The notes under the pieces were generated by a model, which ran no database searches, was not told the DNA's origin, and was given only the letters and a program-made list of their open reading frames with translations. Below are positions 1 to 7,928 of a DNA stretch of 33,035 bases, piece by piece (the stretch's first letter is position 1; each line of letters opens with the position of its first letter). This stretch comes from Caryophanales bacterium UBA6259. Lineage in GTDB: Bacteria > Bacillota > Bacilli > Tepidibacillales > Tepidibacillaceae. Position numbers and translations under genes: made by a program. The stretch lies in contig DJVJ01000043.1 of the NCBI GenBank assembly GCA_002441135.1, positions 28,096 through 61,130 on the forward strand, written 5' to 3'.

Positions 1-287
1 TCTACATGGAATCTGTCAATTGCCATGCAAACATCTTTTACCGCTTGTTTTCCAACGTTATTGCTGACATCATAAAGCCATCCATGTTCTTTGCTTTGTT
101 TTAATTTGGTGAGCTCTTTTCTTAAAACTCGATCAGAAATTTTATTCAGCTTTCCTGTTTTCTCAAAATGCTCAATTTGCTTGTTTAATGCCCAATTAAA
201 AATGTATCTAAAGGTTCCTGCTGATTTCCAGAGTTGTTTTTCTTGTTCTTCATTGAGAATTAATCTAACTTTCTTCGCCAGAATCAC
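1..287 (-). CDS. tnpB: TnpB-type RNA-guided nuclease / IS605-IS1341 OrfB, N-terminal part (cut by window edge)
   Basis: The reverse strand encodes about 95 residues that match the N-terminus of TnpB: a KKVRLIL start, EEQEKQLWKSAGT, a FNWAL segment and the conserved SNNVGKQAVKD stretch. In the family this part forms the helix-turn-helix and wedge region. The RuvC catalytic residues lie beyond the window and cannot be judged. The start is taken as GTG at 287, because an in-frame TAG lies two codons upstream and AAGGAG sits 10 bases before the GTG. TnpB is an RNA-guided nuclease of IS200/IS605-type elements. No tnpA is visible on this side, so it may be an IS1341-like tnpB-only element. Confidence 0.85.
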   Translation of the reverse strand, partial: MILAKKVRLILNEEQEKQLWKSAGTFRYIFNWALNKQIEHFEKTGKLNKISDRVLRKELTKLKQSKEHGWLYDVSNNVGKQAVKDVCMAIDRFHV

Positions 288-384
288 TTTCTAACAACTC
301 CTTAATCATTTTTTTGGCTTTGTTGGCTCCAATCTCATAAGGTCTTTTGGTATCAACTTTTCTTAATAGACAAATGATATTATG
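265..384 (-). CDS. Short ORF overlapping the tnpB start (doubtful)
   Basis: An open frame of up to 39 codons ends with TAG at 265-267, 20 bases inside tnpB in another frame. Its C-terminal part reads KVDTKRPYEIGANKAKK and then a Lys/Glu-rich tail, which looks protein-like. It contains the tnpB ribosome site. No convincing start or ribosome site was found: the first ATG is late, and upstream the frame runs into AT-rich repeats. It could be a small ORF translationally coupled to tnpB, the tail of a decayed gene, or chance. Confidence 0.2.
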   Translation of the reverse strand, partial: HNIICLLRKVDTKRPYEIGANKAKKMIKELLESDSGEES

Positions 385-390
385 TTATTC

Positions 391-440
391 GATATATTTT
401 TTTATATTTTTATATATTTTTATATATTTTTATATATTTA
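391..440. repeat. AT-rich tandem repeat, 10-base unit
   Basis: About five units of a 10-base motif close to TATATATTTT run head to tail between tnpB and the permease gene. The stretch is almost pure A/T. It may be the flank of the insertion element or a slippage tract. No gene is seen in 385-490. Confidence 0.7.
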
Positions 441-490
441 ATTTAACTGTTGCGAACCTCCTTACCTTTTATTTATGCAACTATTTTTCA

Positions 491-1810
491 TTATAGTATT
501 AAAAATCCTAAGCTAATAATCACACCACTTACTAATAATGCTACGGTAGTATAGCCCATTATATCCTTTGCACCTAAGCCTGCAATTCCTAATGCAGGAA
601 GAGCCCAGAATGGTTGAATCATATTGGTCCAAGCATCTCCCCATGCAACAGCCATTGCAGTTTTTGCTGTATCAACACCTAATTCTAATCCCGCTGGAAT
701 CATAATTGGCGCTTGAACTGCCCATTGACCACCACCTGATGGTACAAATATATTAACTAGACCTGCACTTAAGAAGGTAAATAACGGGAATGTATTCTCA
801 TTGGAGATGGAAACAAACCATTCTGACATCAATGCTGCTAATCCAGAGGTAACCATCATACCCATAATCCCAGCATAGAATGGGAACTGTACTACGATTC
901 CTGCAGAGCCCTTAATCGCTTCACTTAGACTTCTCAAGAAATTCTTTGGTCTCCAGTGTAGTAAAATACCAAGCATTAAAAAGATAAAGTTTACAATATC
1001 TAAATTAAGTACAAAGCCTTTAGTTTTAAAGTAATAAATAATATACACTAATCCCATTCCAGAAATTAAAACAGAAACAATTGGGCTATTCTCAAGTTTA
1101 TCTGCTGGAGTCATTGCCACAGAGGATGTTGCAGCTGACTCTGTTTCGGCAAGAAGACTTTTATCAATGGTAAAGGTATTCTCTTTGCTTGGCATCATAA
1201 ACCTAGCTAAGATTGGAATAACAACCATAATAGCTAGAGCAATAATTAGATTGAAAGGAGCAAAGATCGTTTCAGAAGTAGGAATAACCCCAATGCTCTC
1301 TACTAAGAAGTGCTTTTCCCCTGCAATCGTTAAAGGAATGGAACCAGATAATCCACCATGCCATACAAGGAAACCCATGTATGCGGTCGCAATTAATAAC
1401 GGATAGTGAACATTTTCAATTCTTCTAGCAACCTCTTTTGCTACTAAAGCTCCGATGACTAAACCAAATCCCCAGTTGATAAAGCTAGCAATAGCAGATA
1501 CAACACCAACTAAGATAATTCCTTGACCAGGAGTTTTCGCAATCGCTGCAATCGCTCCAAGAATCTTTTTAAATATTGGGCTATTGGCCAATACAAAACC
1601 TGTAACTAAAACTAAAACCATCTGCATTGAAAACGCTAACAAATTCCAAAAGCCGCCAGCCCAATATTCCACCATCTGCATTGGACTGCTTTCTGTTAAA
1701 CCAAGACCAGCTAAAAAAACAATAAAAGTTAAAATAATGGCAAATAAAAATGGATCAGGTAAATACTTTTGCATAAGCTTTACAAAGAAGTTTGTTAATC
1801 TTTGAATCAT
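491..1810 (-). CDS. atoE: Short-chain fatty acid permease, AtoE/TIGR00366 type
   Basis: This is a 439-residue integral membrane protein with roughly eleven or twelve hydrophobic segments. It starts MIQRLTNFF and has the family hallmark PDPFLFAIILT near residue 20, plus a polar VPSGGGQWAVQAP loop and WGDAWTNMIQPFWALP near the C-terminus. The family imports short-chain fatty acids such as acetoacetate or butyrate. The ATG at 1810 is preceded by GGGAGG at good spacing; a TTG seven codons upstream includes that ribosome site and is rejected. It is divergent from the scoAB CoA-transferase genes, which supports a shared role in importing and activating short acids. Family assignment is strong; the exact substrate is inferred. 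Confidence 0.9.
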   Translation of the reverse strand: MIQRLTNFFVKLMQKYLPDPFLFAIILTFIVFLAGLGLTESSPMQMVEYWAGGFWNLLAFSMQMVLVLVTGFVLANSPIFKKILGAIAAIAKTPGQGIILVGVVSAIASFINWGFGLVIGALVAKEVARRIENVHYPLLIATAYMGFLVWHGGLSGSIPLTIAGEKHFLVESIGVIPTSETIFAPFNLIIALAIMVVIPILARFMMPSKENTFTIDKSLLAETESAATSSVAMTPADKLENSPIVSVLISGMGLVYIIYYFKTKGFVLNLDIVNFIFLMLGILLHWRPKNFLRSLSEAIKGSAGIVVQFPFYAGIMGMMVTSGLAALMSEWFVSISNENTFPLFTFLSAGLVNIFVPSGGGQWAVQAPIMIPAGLELGVDTAKTAMAVAWGDAWTNMIQPFWALPALGIAGLGAKDIMGYTTVALLVSGVIISLGFLIL

Positions 1811-2006
1811 TTCTTTTCCTCCCTTTTTCAATTTAATTGAAGTGAATTTTTAAATTTAAAATGATACTTATCCACTTCTTTATATATTATTATTGAATAT
1901 TTTAAATAATTTCACAATTCTTTTTTTTCTAAAAACTATTTATTTATTATAAAAGACCATTTTATATAGAAGGTCAAACCGTTTAAAATCAACCTTTGTT
2001 AAACTT

Positions 2007-2044
2007 TATTCTAAATATTTTAACAATTACTTCTATTTAGAATA
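2007..2044 (+). promoter_or_regulatory. 11-bp inverted repeat ahead of scoA (candidate operator)
   Basis: TATTCTAAATA at 2007-2017 is repeated in perfect inversion as TATTTAGAATA at 2034-2044, with 16 bases between. The right arm covers the expected -35 position for a TATAAT at 2057-2062. This suggests a regulator site for scoAB and perhaps for the divergent permease. The regulator is not identified, and the AT-rich context weakens the case. Confidence 0.4.
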
Positions 2045-2056
2045 TTTTTATTGTGC

Positions 2057-2062
2057 TATAAT
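2057..2062 (+). promoter_or_regulatory. Candidate -10 box for scoAB
   Basis: TATAAT is preceded by a TG one base away (GTGC-TATAAT) and lies about 45 bases before the scoA ribosome site. The -35 region (2034-2039, TATTTA) is poor, so the promoter may depend on an activator acting at the neighbouring inverted repeat. Confidence 0.4.
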
Positions 2063-2109
2063 TTTATTAAAACTTGATATCTTTTTAATAAATCACAAGG
2101 AGGAATATG

Positions 2110-2814
2110 ATGATAAAAGGTAAAGTTGTTGCATCCGCTGCTGAGGCAATTCAAGACATCCTAGACGGTTCTACCTTAATCGTTGGGGGCTTTGGTTTAT
2201 CTGGAACTCCTGAGCATTTGATCAATGCCTTACGGGAAAAAGGGGCAAAAGATTTAACCGTAGTTAGTAATAACTGTGGTGTTGATGATTGGGGTCTTGG
2301 CATTCTGCTAGCAAATAACCAAATTAAAAAAATGGTATCTTCCTATGTTGGTGAAAATAAAATCTTCGAAAAACAATTTTTAAGTGGAGAGCTAGAGGTG
2401 GAATTATCCCCTCAAGGAACCCTTGCTGAGCGCATACGTGCAGGTGGTGCTGGAATCCCAGCTTTTTATACTCCAACAGGTGTTGGAACTCCTGTAGCTG
2501 AGGGCAAAGAGCATAAAGAATTCAACGGCAGAACCTACCTTTTAGAGAAAGGAATCACTGGCGATTTTGCACTGGTTAAAGCATGGAAGGCAGATCCGCT
2601 AGGAAATCTTATTTTTAGAAAAACAGCAAGAAACTTTAATCCTTTAGCTGCAATGGCTGGAAAAATTACCATTGTTGAAGTGGAGGAGTTAGTAGAAGTT
2701 GGTGAGCTAGATCCAGATTTAATACATACGCCAAGTATTTATGTTCAACGAATTGTAGTAGGCTCTAATTTTGAGAAGAGAATTGAAAGAAGAACGGTTA
2801 GAAAACCAGACTAA
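2110..2814 (+). CDS. scoA: 3-oxoacid (acetoacetate/succinate) CoA-transferase, subunit A
   Basis: This 234-residue protein is the alpha subunit of a family I CoA-transferase, which moves CoA between succinyl-CoA or acetyl-CoA and acetoacetate or another short acid. The glycine-rich GGFGLSGTPEHLI segment near residue 26, the SNNCGVDDWGLG segment and the ELSPQGTLAERIRAGGAGIP block are typical. AAGGAGG ends at 2103, so the second of two adjacent ATGs (2110) has better spacing than the first (2107). The beta subunit follows after 14 bases with its own AAGGAGG. The permease upstream points to use of acetoacetate or butyrate. Whether it should be called ScoA or AtoD cannot be settled from sequence. 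Confidence 0.93.
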   Translation: MIKGKVVASAAEAIQDILDGSTLIVGGFGLSGTPEHLINALREKGAKDLTVVSNNCGVDDWGLGILLANNQIKKMVSSYVGENKIFEKQFLSGELEVELSPQGTLAERIRAGGAGIPAFYTPTGVGTPVAEGKEHKEFNGRTYLLEKGITGDFALVKAWKADPLGNLIFRKTARNFNPLAAMAGKITIVEVEELVEVGELDPDLIHTPSIYVQRIVVGSNFEKRIERRTVRKPD

Positions 2815-2828
2815 GGAGGGCGCTAATC

Positions 2829-3485
2829 ATGGATTCACGTTTAATGATTGTTAGAAGAGCGGTTTTAGAGATAGAAGATGGCATGTATGTAAATCTTGGG
2901 ATTGGTATGCCTACTTTAGTCGCTAATGAGATACCAGAAACTTATAATGTGCTATTACAATCAGAGAATGGGTTATTAGGTATTGGGCCATACCCAATTG
3001 AGGGAACAGAGGATGCTGATTTAATCAATGCTGGTAAAGAGACAGTGACAACAGTTAAAGGCGCGTCATTTTTTGATAGTGCAGAATCCTTTGCGATGAT
3101 TCGTGGGGGTCATATTGATCTTGCCATTTTAGGAGGCATGGAGGTTTCTGAAAAGGGTGATTTAGCTAACTGGATGATTCCTGGCAAAATGGTGAAGGGT
3201 ATGGGCGGTGCCATGGATTTAGTCAATGGCGCAAAAAGAGTTGTTGTTGTCATGGAGCATGTAAATAAGCACGGAGAATCTAAAGTAAAAAAGGGATGTA
3301 CTCTACCATTAACTGGCCAAGGTGTTGTCCATCGTTTGATTACTGATTTAGCGGTGTTCGACTTTACAAACGAGGGTATGGTTTTAAAAGAGGTTGTGGA
3401 AGGGATGACTGTGGAGGATATTAAAGCAAGAACAGAGGCAAGCTTTTCGGTAAGCAATGACCTGAAAACGATTAGCTACAAGTGA
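2829..3485 (+). CDS. scoB: 3-oxoacid CoA-transferase, subunit B
   Basis: This is the 218-residue beta subunit. It contains GIGMPTLVANEIP and the catalytic region SENGLLGIGPYP, where the Glu of SENG forms the glutamyl-CoA thioester in this family. It also has the GGHIDLAILGGMEV motif and the MVKGMGGAMDLV stretch. AAGGAGG lies nine bases before the ATG. It is co-transcribed with scoA and needed with it for a working enzyme. A terminator follows at 3575-3609. Confidence 0.94.
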   Translation: MDSRLMIVRRAVLEIEDGMYVNLGIGMPTLVANEIPETYNVLLQSENGLLGIGPYPIEGTEDADLINAGKETVTTVKGASFFDSAESFAMIRGGHIDLAILGGMEVSEKGDLANWMIPGKMVKGMGGAMDLVNGAKRVVVVMEHVNKHGESKVKKGCTLPLTGQGVVHRLITDLAVFDFTNEGMVLKEVVEGMTVEDIKARTEASFSVSNDLKTISYK

Positions 3486-3574
3486 TCTTTTACTAAAGAT
3501 AAAAGAGAAACGAAAAATGAGAATGAGAAAAGAGAAAAGATAAACAAAGAAACCAGATTAATCCAATATAAAAG

Positions 3575-3609
3575 AAAATGAGCTTGAGGACTACCAAGCT
3601 CATTTTTTA
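3575..3609. terminator. Bidirectional Rho-independent terminator between scoB and the histidine kinase gene
   Basis: The stem ATGAGCTTG (3578-3586) pairs with CAAGCTCAT (3595-3603) around an eight-base loop. It is flanked by A's on the left and a run of six T's on the right, so it can stop scoAB from the left and the convergent kinase gene from the right. Confidence 0.85.
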
Positions 3610-3641
3610 TTTTACCTCATCTTTATATTTAAGCAGTTAAG

Positions 3642-5783
3642 CTAAAGTTTAAATTTCACATAAAATGTGGTACCAGTTGAGCTGGTTTTAATCTCCACTT
3701 TAGCATTGTGTCTATTTGCTATACTATAGGATGTGGCTAATCCTAACCCTGTTCCATTATCCTTGGTAGTGAAAAAGGGCGTGCCGATTTTTTCTAATAT
3801 ATTAGGATCTATTCCTTCTCCCTGATCTTGTATCGACATTATCACTTCATTATTCTTTAAGTATGTTTTTATCGTGAGATGTCCTCCAGTAGGCATTGCT
3901 TCAAGACCATTACGTACAAGATTAATGATTAATTGCCGGATCTCTTTTTCATTTAATGATAACTCAGGGATTTCTGCTAATTTCAAATTGATATAACTAT
4001 CTGTAAGCATTGCATCAGCTAGCATTAACGGAGAAATCACTTTTATAATATCGTTTAGGTTTTGCTTTCTTAAATCAAGTGATCTATGCTGTGCTAATGA
4101 AAGGAATTCAATTATTATGGAATTTACTCGATCCAACTCATCAATCATCAAATTGAAATATGTCTTGTCTAAAAGGTAGCTTTCCTTATTTTCAAGTATT
4201 TGCAGAAACCCTCTAACCGTTGTCATAGGATTTCGAATTTCATGAGCAATACCAGCGGCCATTTGGCCAATTACATTTAATCGATCTAACCTCGCGATTT
4301 CCTTCTGATACTGTCTTAACTCCGTTATATTTGTTTTTATTTCTAAAATACATTGCTCCCCATTAAGGTCAATAATAACACCTGAAAGTAATGCGACAAA
4401 TATTTCGCCTGATTTTTTGCGGATTTTGACTTCATGATTGTGAGCAAATCCCTTTTCATCAATATCATTTAAAAACCGAGCCTGTTCATCCCCATCCACC
4501 CAAACATTTAGATTTTCTTGGGACCAACCTACAAATTCTTCTCTGCTATATTCATGCAAGGTTAGGCAGCTCTCATTTGCGTCAATATATTGTCCATTAT
4601 TGGTAGAGTGTATAGACATTGAAATAGGACTATAATTAAAGGCCTTTGAAAATCTTTCTTCTGAAAGACGTAACATTTCCCCCATGTTATTGCGTTGAAT
4701 AATCTGCCAAACGCCTTCAATTAGTAAGGTTATCTGCTGAACATCAGAAATATTATAATTCTCCTTTTTATTGGCTACGCAAGCTACAATCACAATTTGA
4801 TTTGCTTCAAATATTGGAATACTCATTAGCCTTTCCAAAGGTAATTTATCTTGATATTCTTGTGAATAATTATTGCTATTTATAAAATCATTGATAATGA
4901 TTGGACTTCTTTGAAGAACAACCTCTTTCATTACACCAATTTTTTCTACCAGTTCACTAAGGCTAATATGTAAATTCGATTTTAAAATTTCTTCGTTAGA
5001 GCATGTAGCTAGATTTAGCTTTGTTTCCTCCTCATTCATGAATCCGATAAATCCAAATTCACTGCCAGATAAATTAATGACTTCCTCTAAGACGAATTCG
5101 CTAATTTTTTGTAAAGTTGCTCCGCTCATTTGGTTTAATTTCAATAATGCCTTAAAGCGTAATTGATTTAGTCTTAATTCTTCCTCTGCTAGTTTTTGTT
5201 TAGTCAGGAAATTTATTTTTTGGATTGCGATTTCCACCTGTTTAGCTACAGCAGTAATAAAATCTATTTCATCTGGACTCCATATACGACGATGATTCAC
5301 CTGATTAAATACCAAACAATAAAACCCTTGTTCATGGATGGAAAAAGGATACCAAAGACCACTTTTAATTTGCATAAGGTTATGTAAAAGTTCTCCTGAG
5401 CCATCACTAATGGTTAGAGGGTTCATATCGTCTACATGACTTTGTATCCACTTGCCTGTTTCCATCATATAATCCGTACCATTTTTGAAAACATCTCTAC
5501 TATATGTATCTTTGGTCGGGGTAACATTTGGTGCATCCGGATTCAGCCATTCACACAAACCTATTACCTGGTGCTTTGTAAAATCCATATCATATATTAA
5601 AGAACGATCTACATTAAGTGTAGAGCCAATAATTTGTGCCATTGATTGTAAAATTTCGTGAGTATCATCATTAGAAATAATAGTTTCGGTAATCAAATTC
5701 TGTGCATTAGCAAAGGAAAGCTGTTTGCGCAATTGCGTTATTTCGTCCAATAGTTGGTCTACTGAATTCACTTCAGCATTCAT
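3642..5783 (-). CDS. Soluble GAF-GAF-PAS sensor histidine kinase (orphan)
   Basis: This 713-residue cytosolic kinase has no membrane segments. Domain order: a short coiled-coil start, a GAF-like domain (about 25-195), a second GAF-like domain (about 210-365), a PAS domain (about 370-490), a dimerisation/phosphoacceptor domain with HEIRNPMTTVRGFLQ (His about 514), and an ATPase domain with NLVRNGLEAMPTGG (Asn about 625), DQGEGI and GTGLGL. The HEIRNP(M/L)T..RGFLQ form resembles the sporulation kinases (KinA/KinE type), so a phosphorelay role is possible. No response regulator gene adjoins it. GGGGGTGG lies six bases before the ATG. The signal sensed is unknown. Confidence 0.9.
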   Translation of the reverse strand: MNAEVNSVDQLLDEITQLRKQLSFANAQNLITETIISNDDTHEILQSMAQIIGSTLNVDRSLIYDMDFTKHQVIGLCEWLNPDAPNVTPTKDTYSRDVFKNGTDYMMETGKWIQSHVDDMNPLTISDGSGELLHNLMQIKSGLWYPFSIHEQGFYCLVFNQVNHRRIWSPDEIDFITAVAKQVEIAIQKINFLTKQKLAEEELRLNQLRFKALLKLNQMSGATLQKISEFVLEEVINLSGSEFGFIGFMNEEETKLNLATCSNEEILKSNLHISLSELVEKIGVMKEVVLQRSPIIINDFINSNNYSQEYQDKLPLERLMSIPIFEANQIVIVACVANKKENYNISDVQQITLLIEGVWQIIQRNNMGEMLRLSEERFSKAFNYSPISMSIHSTNNGQYIDANESCLTLHEYSREEFVGWSQENLNVWVDGDEQARFLNDIDEKGFAHNHEVKIRKKSGEIFVALLSGVIIDLNGEQCILEIKTNITELRQYQKEIARLDRLNVIGQMAAGIAHEIRNPMTTVRGFLQILENKESYLLDKTYFNLMIDELDRVNSIIIEFLSLAQHRSLDLRKQNLNDIIKVISPLMLADAMLTDSYINLKLAEIPELSLNEKEIRQLIINLVRNGLEAMPTGGHLTIKTYLKNNEVIMSIQDQGEGIDPNILEKIGTPFFTTKDNGTGLGLATSYSIANRHNAKVEIKTSSTGTTFYVKFKL

Positions 5784-5841
5784 AATTGTCCACCCCCATA
5801 TAATGCAGATTCTTTACTCCCCTAAAGAACCACTACAAAAA

Positions 5842-5884
5842 TAAAGAGATAGGCATTATGTACTTTGTCGGTACTCCTATCTCT
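5842..5884 (-). terminator. Hairpin, probable terminator of the creatininase-family gene
   Basis: AGAGATAGG (5845-5853) pairs with CCTATCTCT (5876-5884). An inner GTAC/GTAC pair shortens the loop. On the reverse strand the stem is followed by a T-rich stretch (TTTATTTTTG). It lies between the end of the creatininase-family gene and the start of the kinase gene, so it could be a terminator or a structured leader of the kinase transcript. Confidence 0.5.
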
Positions 5885-6021
5885 GCTAGATACAAATGTA
5901 GTATGTTTATTGGAACCTTATTATTATTGTTAAATAGAGTTTTATTACAGAATATTATAGCATTTTTATTAATTTAGAGACAAGCTATTCACTTGCTAAG
6001 TTTTTGAAAATTTTGTCATGA

Positions 6022-6756
6022 TTATTTGAAACAAATTTCCTTTAAAATAGAAGCTATTTCGTCAACTGTACTATTCCAAAGTTTGTCGCCTAATTCAGCA
6101 CTCGCATGTGTTGGATCCCCAATTACACCAGTATTAGAGTACTTGGAAAAATCAAGATTAGGGTCCTCCCAATCTGGTTCTTGACCATTAGGATTAAATA
6201 TTTTATCCTCTCTTACCGATTCATGGCGCTTATACATAGCGAGCGAGGTTGTAAAACTATCCGCATGCCCACCTGGTATATCAGGATTGGCGTGCCTACA
6301 CCAAACTCCATAATATGGGTGATTCGGTATGCTCACTTTTGCTTTTCCTTTAAATTCTTCATTAAATCTTTTTGCTACCTCCTCCAAAAAATGGCCACCA
6401 CAGCCGCGAAAAATGACAATTTGTGTAAATCCTTGGGCTGCTAAAGAAGTTAAGATCGCATAAATCATATTTTCATAAATACTCTGCGGAATATCAATAA
6501 AGCCATAACCAAAATTCCGGTGTTCCGGCGTAGGTCCAAACGGAATTGTTGGAATTACAAGTGATTTAACCCCATAGTTTTCCCTCGCTGTTTCCGCCGC
6601 AGCAACCGATAGCTCTGTTGCTAACCATGTATCAAAATCCACCGTCGTATGAGGGCCCTGCTGCTCTGTACATCCCGTTGGAACAATTGCCATATATCCT
6701 TCTTCTATTTTTTCTTTAATTTCTAAATAAGTTAGTTTTCCATATTCAACAGTCAA
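6022..6756 (-). CDS. Creatininase-family protein with altered metal ligands
   Basis: The 244-residue protein follows the creatininase (creatinine amidohydrolase / MftE-like) fold pattern: an IVPTGCTEQQGPH motif near residues 24-36, D42 in VDFDTW, IPFGPTPEH, and GFTQIVIFRGCGGH near 109-122. Canonical members have EQH and NGHGGN; here the ligand His of EQH is Gln33 and the His of GHGG is Cys119, so metal binding may be lost or changed. The start is TTG at 6756 with AGGAGA seven bases upstream. It follows a radical SAM gene on the same strand after 55 bases; in mycofactocin clusters a creatininase homologue and a radical SAM enzyme cooperate, but no precursor peptide is visible here. Substrate unknown. 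Confidence 0.8.
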   Translation of the reverse strand: MTVEYGKLTYLEIKEKIEEGYMAIVPTGCTEQQGPHTTVDFDTWLATELSVAAAETARENYGVKSLVIPTIPFGPTPEHRNFGYGFIDIPQSIYENMIYAILTSLAAQGFTQIVIFRGCGGHFLEEVAKRFNEEFKGKAKVSIPNHPYYGVWCRHANPDIPGGHADSFTTSLAMYKRHESVREDKIFNPNGQEPDWEDPNLDFSKYSNTGVIGDPTHASAELGDKLWNSTVDEIASILKEICFK

Positions 6757-6783
6757 CTATATCTCTCCTAATTAACAGAATTT

Positions 6784-6808
6784 AACAAAAGGGGCCAGGC
6801 CCCTTTTT
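6784..6808. repeat. Palindromic repeat, copy 1 (partial)
   Basis: The core GGGGCC-A-GGCCCC (6791-6803) is flanked by AACAAAA on the left and TTTTT on the right. The outer arm present in copies 2-4 is lost on the right, where the sequence jumps from TTTTT to CC. It starts two bases after the radical SAM stop codon and may end that transcript. Confidence 0.85.
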
Positions 6809-6811
6809 CCT

Positions 6812-7690
6812 CTATTTACCAAATCTTTTACGGTATCCGCATTTTTTACAAAGTTCTTCTACCGCTACTCTTCGTGAAAACCCATCTACAATCCTTTGGG
6901 CTCTATCTCCTACGATAATTTCAGAAAAAGAGGAATCATTAATATTTCCTAGGTTAATAACTCCCTCACCATCTAAACAGCAAGGGACTACAGTTCCATC
7001 TGCTAGAATACCTGCTTGGTCACGAAGTCCCAAACAAAAGCCTTTTCCATCGTCTTCTTCTTCATGTAAAGCAGGCCACTGAAACTCGTAATCTTGGTTA
7101 ATAAAGATACGGTTTGCGATTTTCACTCCACTTCCAGGGAGCACTCTCTCTTCAATTCTATAGTTCAATTCAAATTCCTTTTCAATAATCTCTAACACTT
7201 GACGATTTCGCTGTCTTTCCGCATTGGTGGCATTGTCCTGTGTAAGATTCCATAGCCTAAGTGATGCAATCATCTCTGATTGGCTGGTAGCCTCTTTTAT
7301 AAATGAAAGGATGCTGCTCACATATTCTACTTTATTTTCAGAGCCAGCATGTCCATCAAAGCTATGAAGTGAAAAATTCATCTGCCTTAGTGCTGGTTTA
7401 TTTAATAATTTATGTTTACTTTTATTGATTAAGGTTCCATTGGTTGTAATATTTACTTTAAATCCTTTTTCAGCGCTTAAATCTAGCAGTTGGTCTATCT
7501 TAGGATGAAGCAAGGGCTCCCCCTTCACATGGAAATAAATAAATTCAGTGTAAGGTTTAATTTCATCTAATCTTTTAGAAAAATCCTCTACAGTAATGAA
7601 CTCTTTCTGCCGTTTTGTCGGTGGGCAGAAGCTGCATGTGAGATTACATACACTTGTAATCTCTAAATAAACCTTCTTAAACCTTCTCAA
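6812..7690 (-). CDS. Radical SAM protein with SPASM-like C-terminal cysteines
   Basis: The 292-residue protein has the radical SAM cluster motif C15-N-L-T-C19-S-F-C22, the GEPLLHP motif (about 57-63) that binds S-adenosylmethionine, and TTNGT (about 83-87). The C-terminal part carries additional cysteines: GFCLGL, VPCCLDGEG, then ELCKKCG, as in SPASM/twitch proteins that bind an auxiliary iron-sulfur cluster. Such enzymes often modify peptides or enzymes, but the substrate cannot be read from sequence. The start is TTG with GCGAGGAG six bases upstream. It is probably co-transcribed with the creatininase-family gene, subject to the palindrome between them. Confidence 0.85.
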   Translation of the reverse strand: MRRFKKVYLEITSVCNLTCSFCPPTKRQKEFITVEDFSKRLDEIKPYTEFIYFHVKGEPLLHPKIDQLLDLSAEKGFKVNITTNGTLINKSKHKLLNKPALRQMNFSLHSFDGHAGSENKVEYVSSILSFIKEATSQSEMIASLRLWNLTQDNATNAERQRNRQVLEIIEKEFELNYRIEERVLPGSGVKIANRIFINQDYEFQWPALHEEEDDGKGFCLGLRDQAGILADGTVVPCCLDGEGVINLGNINDSSFSEIIVGDRAQRIVDGFSRRVAVEELCKKCGYRKRFGK

Positions 7691-7736
7691 GCAAAACTCC
7701 TCGCTTCTCTCATAAATTTGAACTAGAAGAATATTG

Positions 7737-7766
7737 ATTCTATCTCTATTAGAGCATAATATTCAA
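7737..7766 (-). promoter_or_regulatory. Candidate sigma-A promoter of the radical SAM gene
   Basis: On the reverse strand TTGAAT (7766-7761) and TAGAAT (7742-7737) are 18 bases apart. The spacer contains a perfect 11-base palindrome CTCTATTAGAG, a possible operator. It lies 47 bases ahead of the TTG start. Confidence 0.4.
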
Positions 7767-7788
7767 CAGTTTAATATATCTTTATAAA

Positions 7789-7835
7789 GGAAGGAATTAA
7801 CAAAAGGGGCCAGGCCCCTTTTGTTAATTCCTTCC
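7789..7835. repeat. Palindromic repeat, copy 2 (perfect 23-bp arms)
   Basis: A perfect inverted repeat: arms 7789-7811 and 7813-7835 around a single A at 7812. The core is GGGGCC-A-GGCCCC and the outer edge reads GGAAGGAATTAAC / GTTAATTCCTTCC. Unlike the other copies it lies between two divergent genes, so it is not a simple terminator here. Confidence 0.95.
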
Positions 7836-7928
7836 ATCCCTTTGAATGCATCCACTTTGTTGCTAAACATTTCCATCAAGTATATACTTATAATCTATAA
7901 ATAAATTCATCTAATGGAGTGGAGCTAA

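Noticed and set aside
91..294. 67-codon plus-strand frame at the left end
   Set aside because: It is the shadow of the TnpB coding strand, which has clear family motifs.
3613..3640. ACCTCAT followed by T-rich sequence, possible third rlmH-end-like repeat
   Set aside because: Only about eight bases match before the sequences diverge, and the TTATGGTA part is missing.
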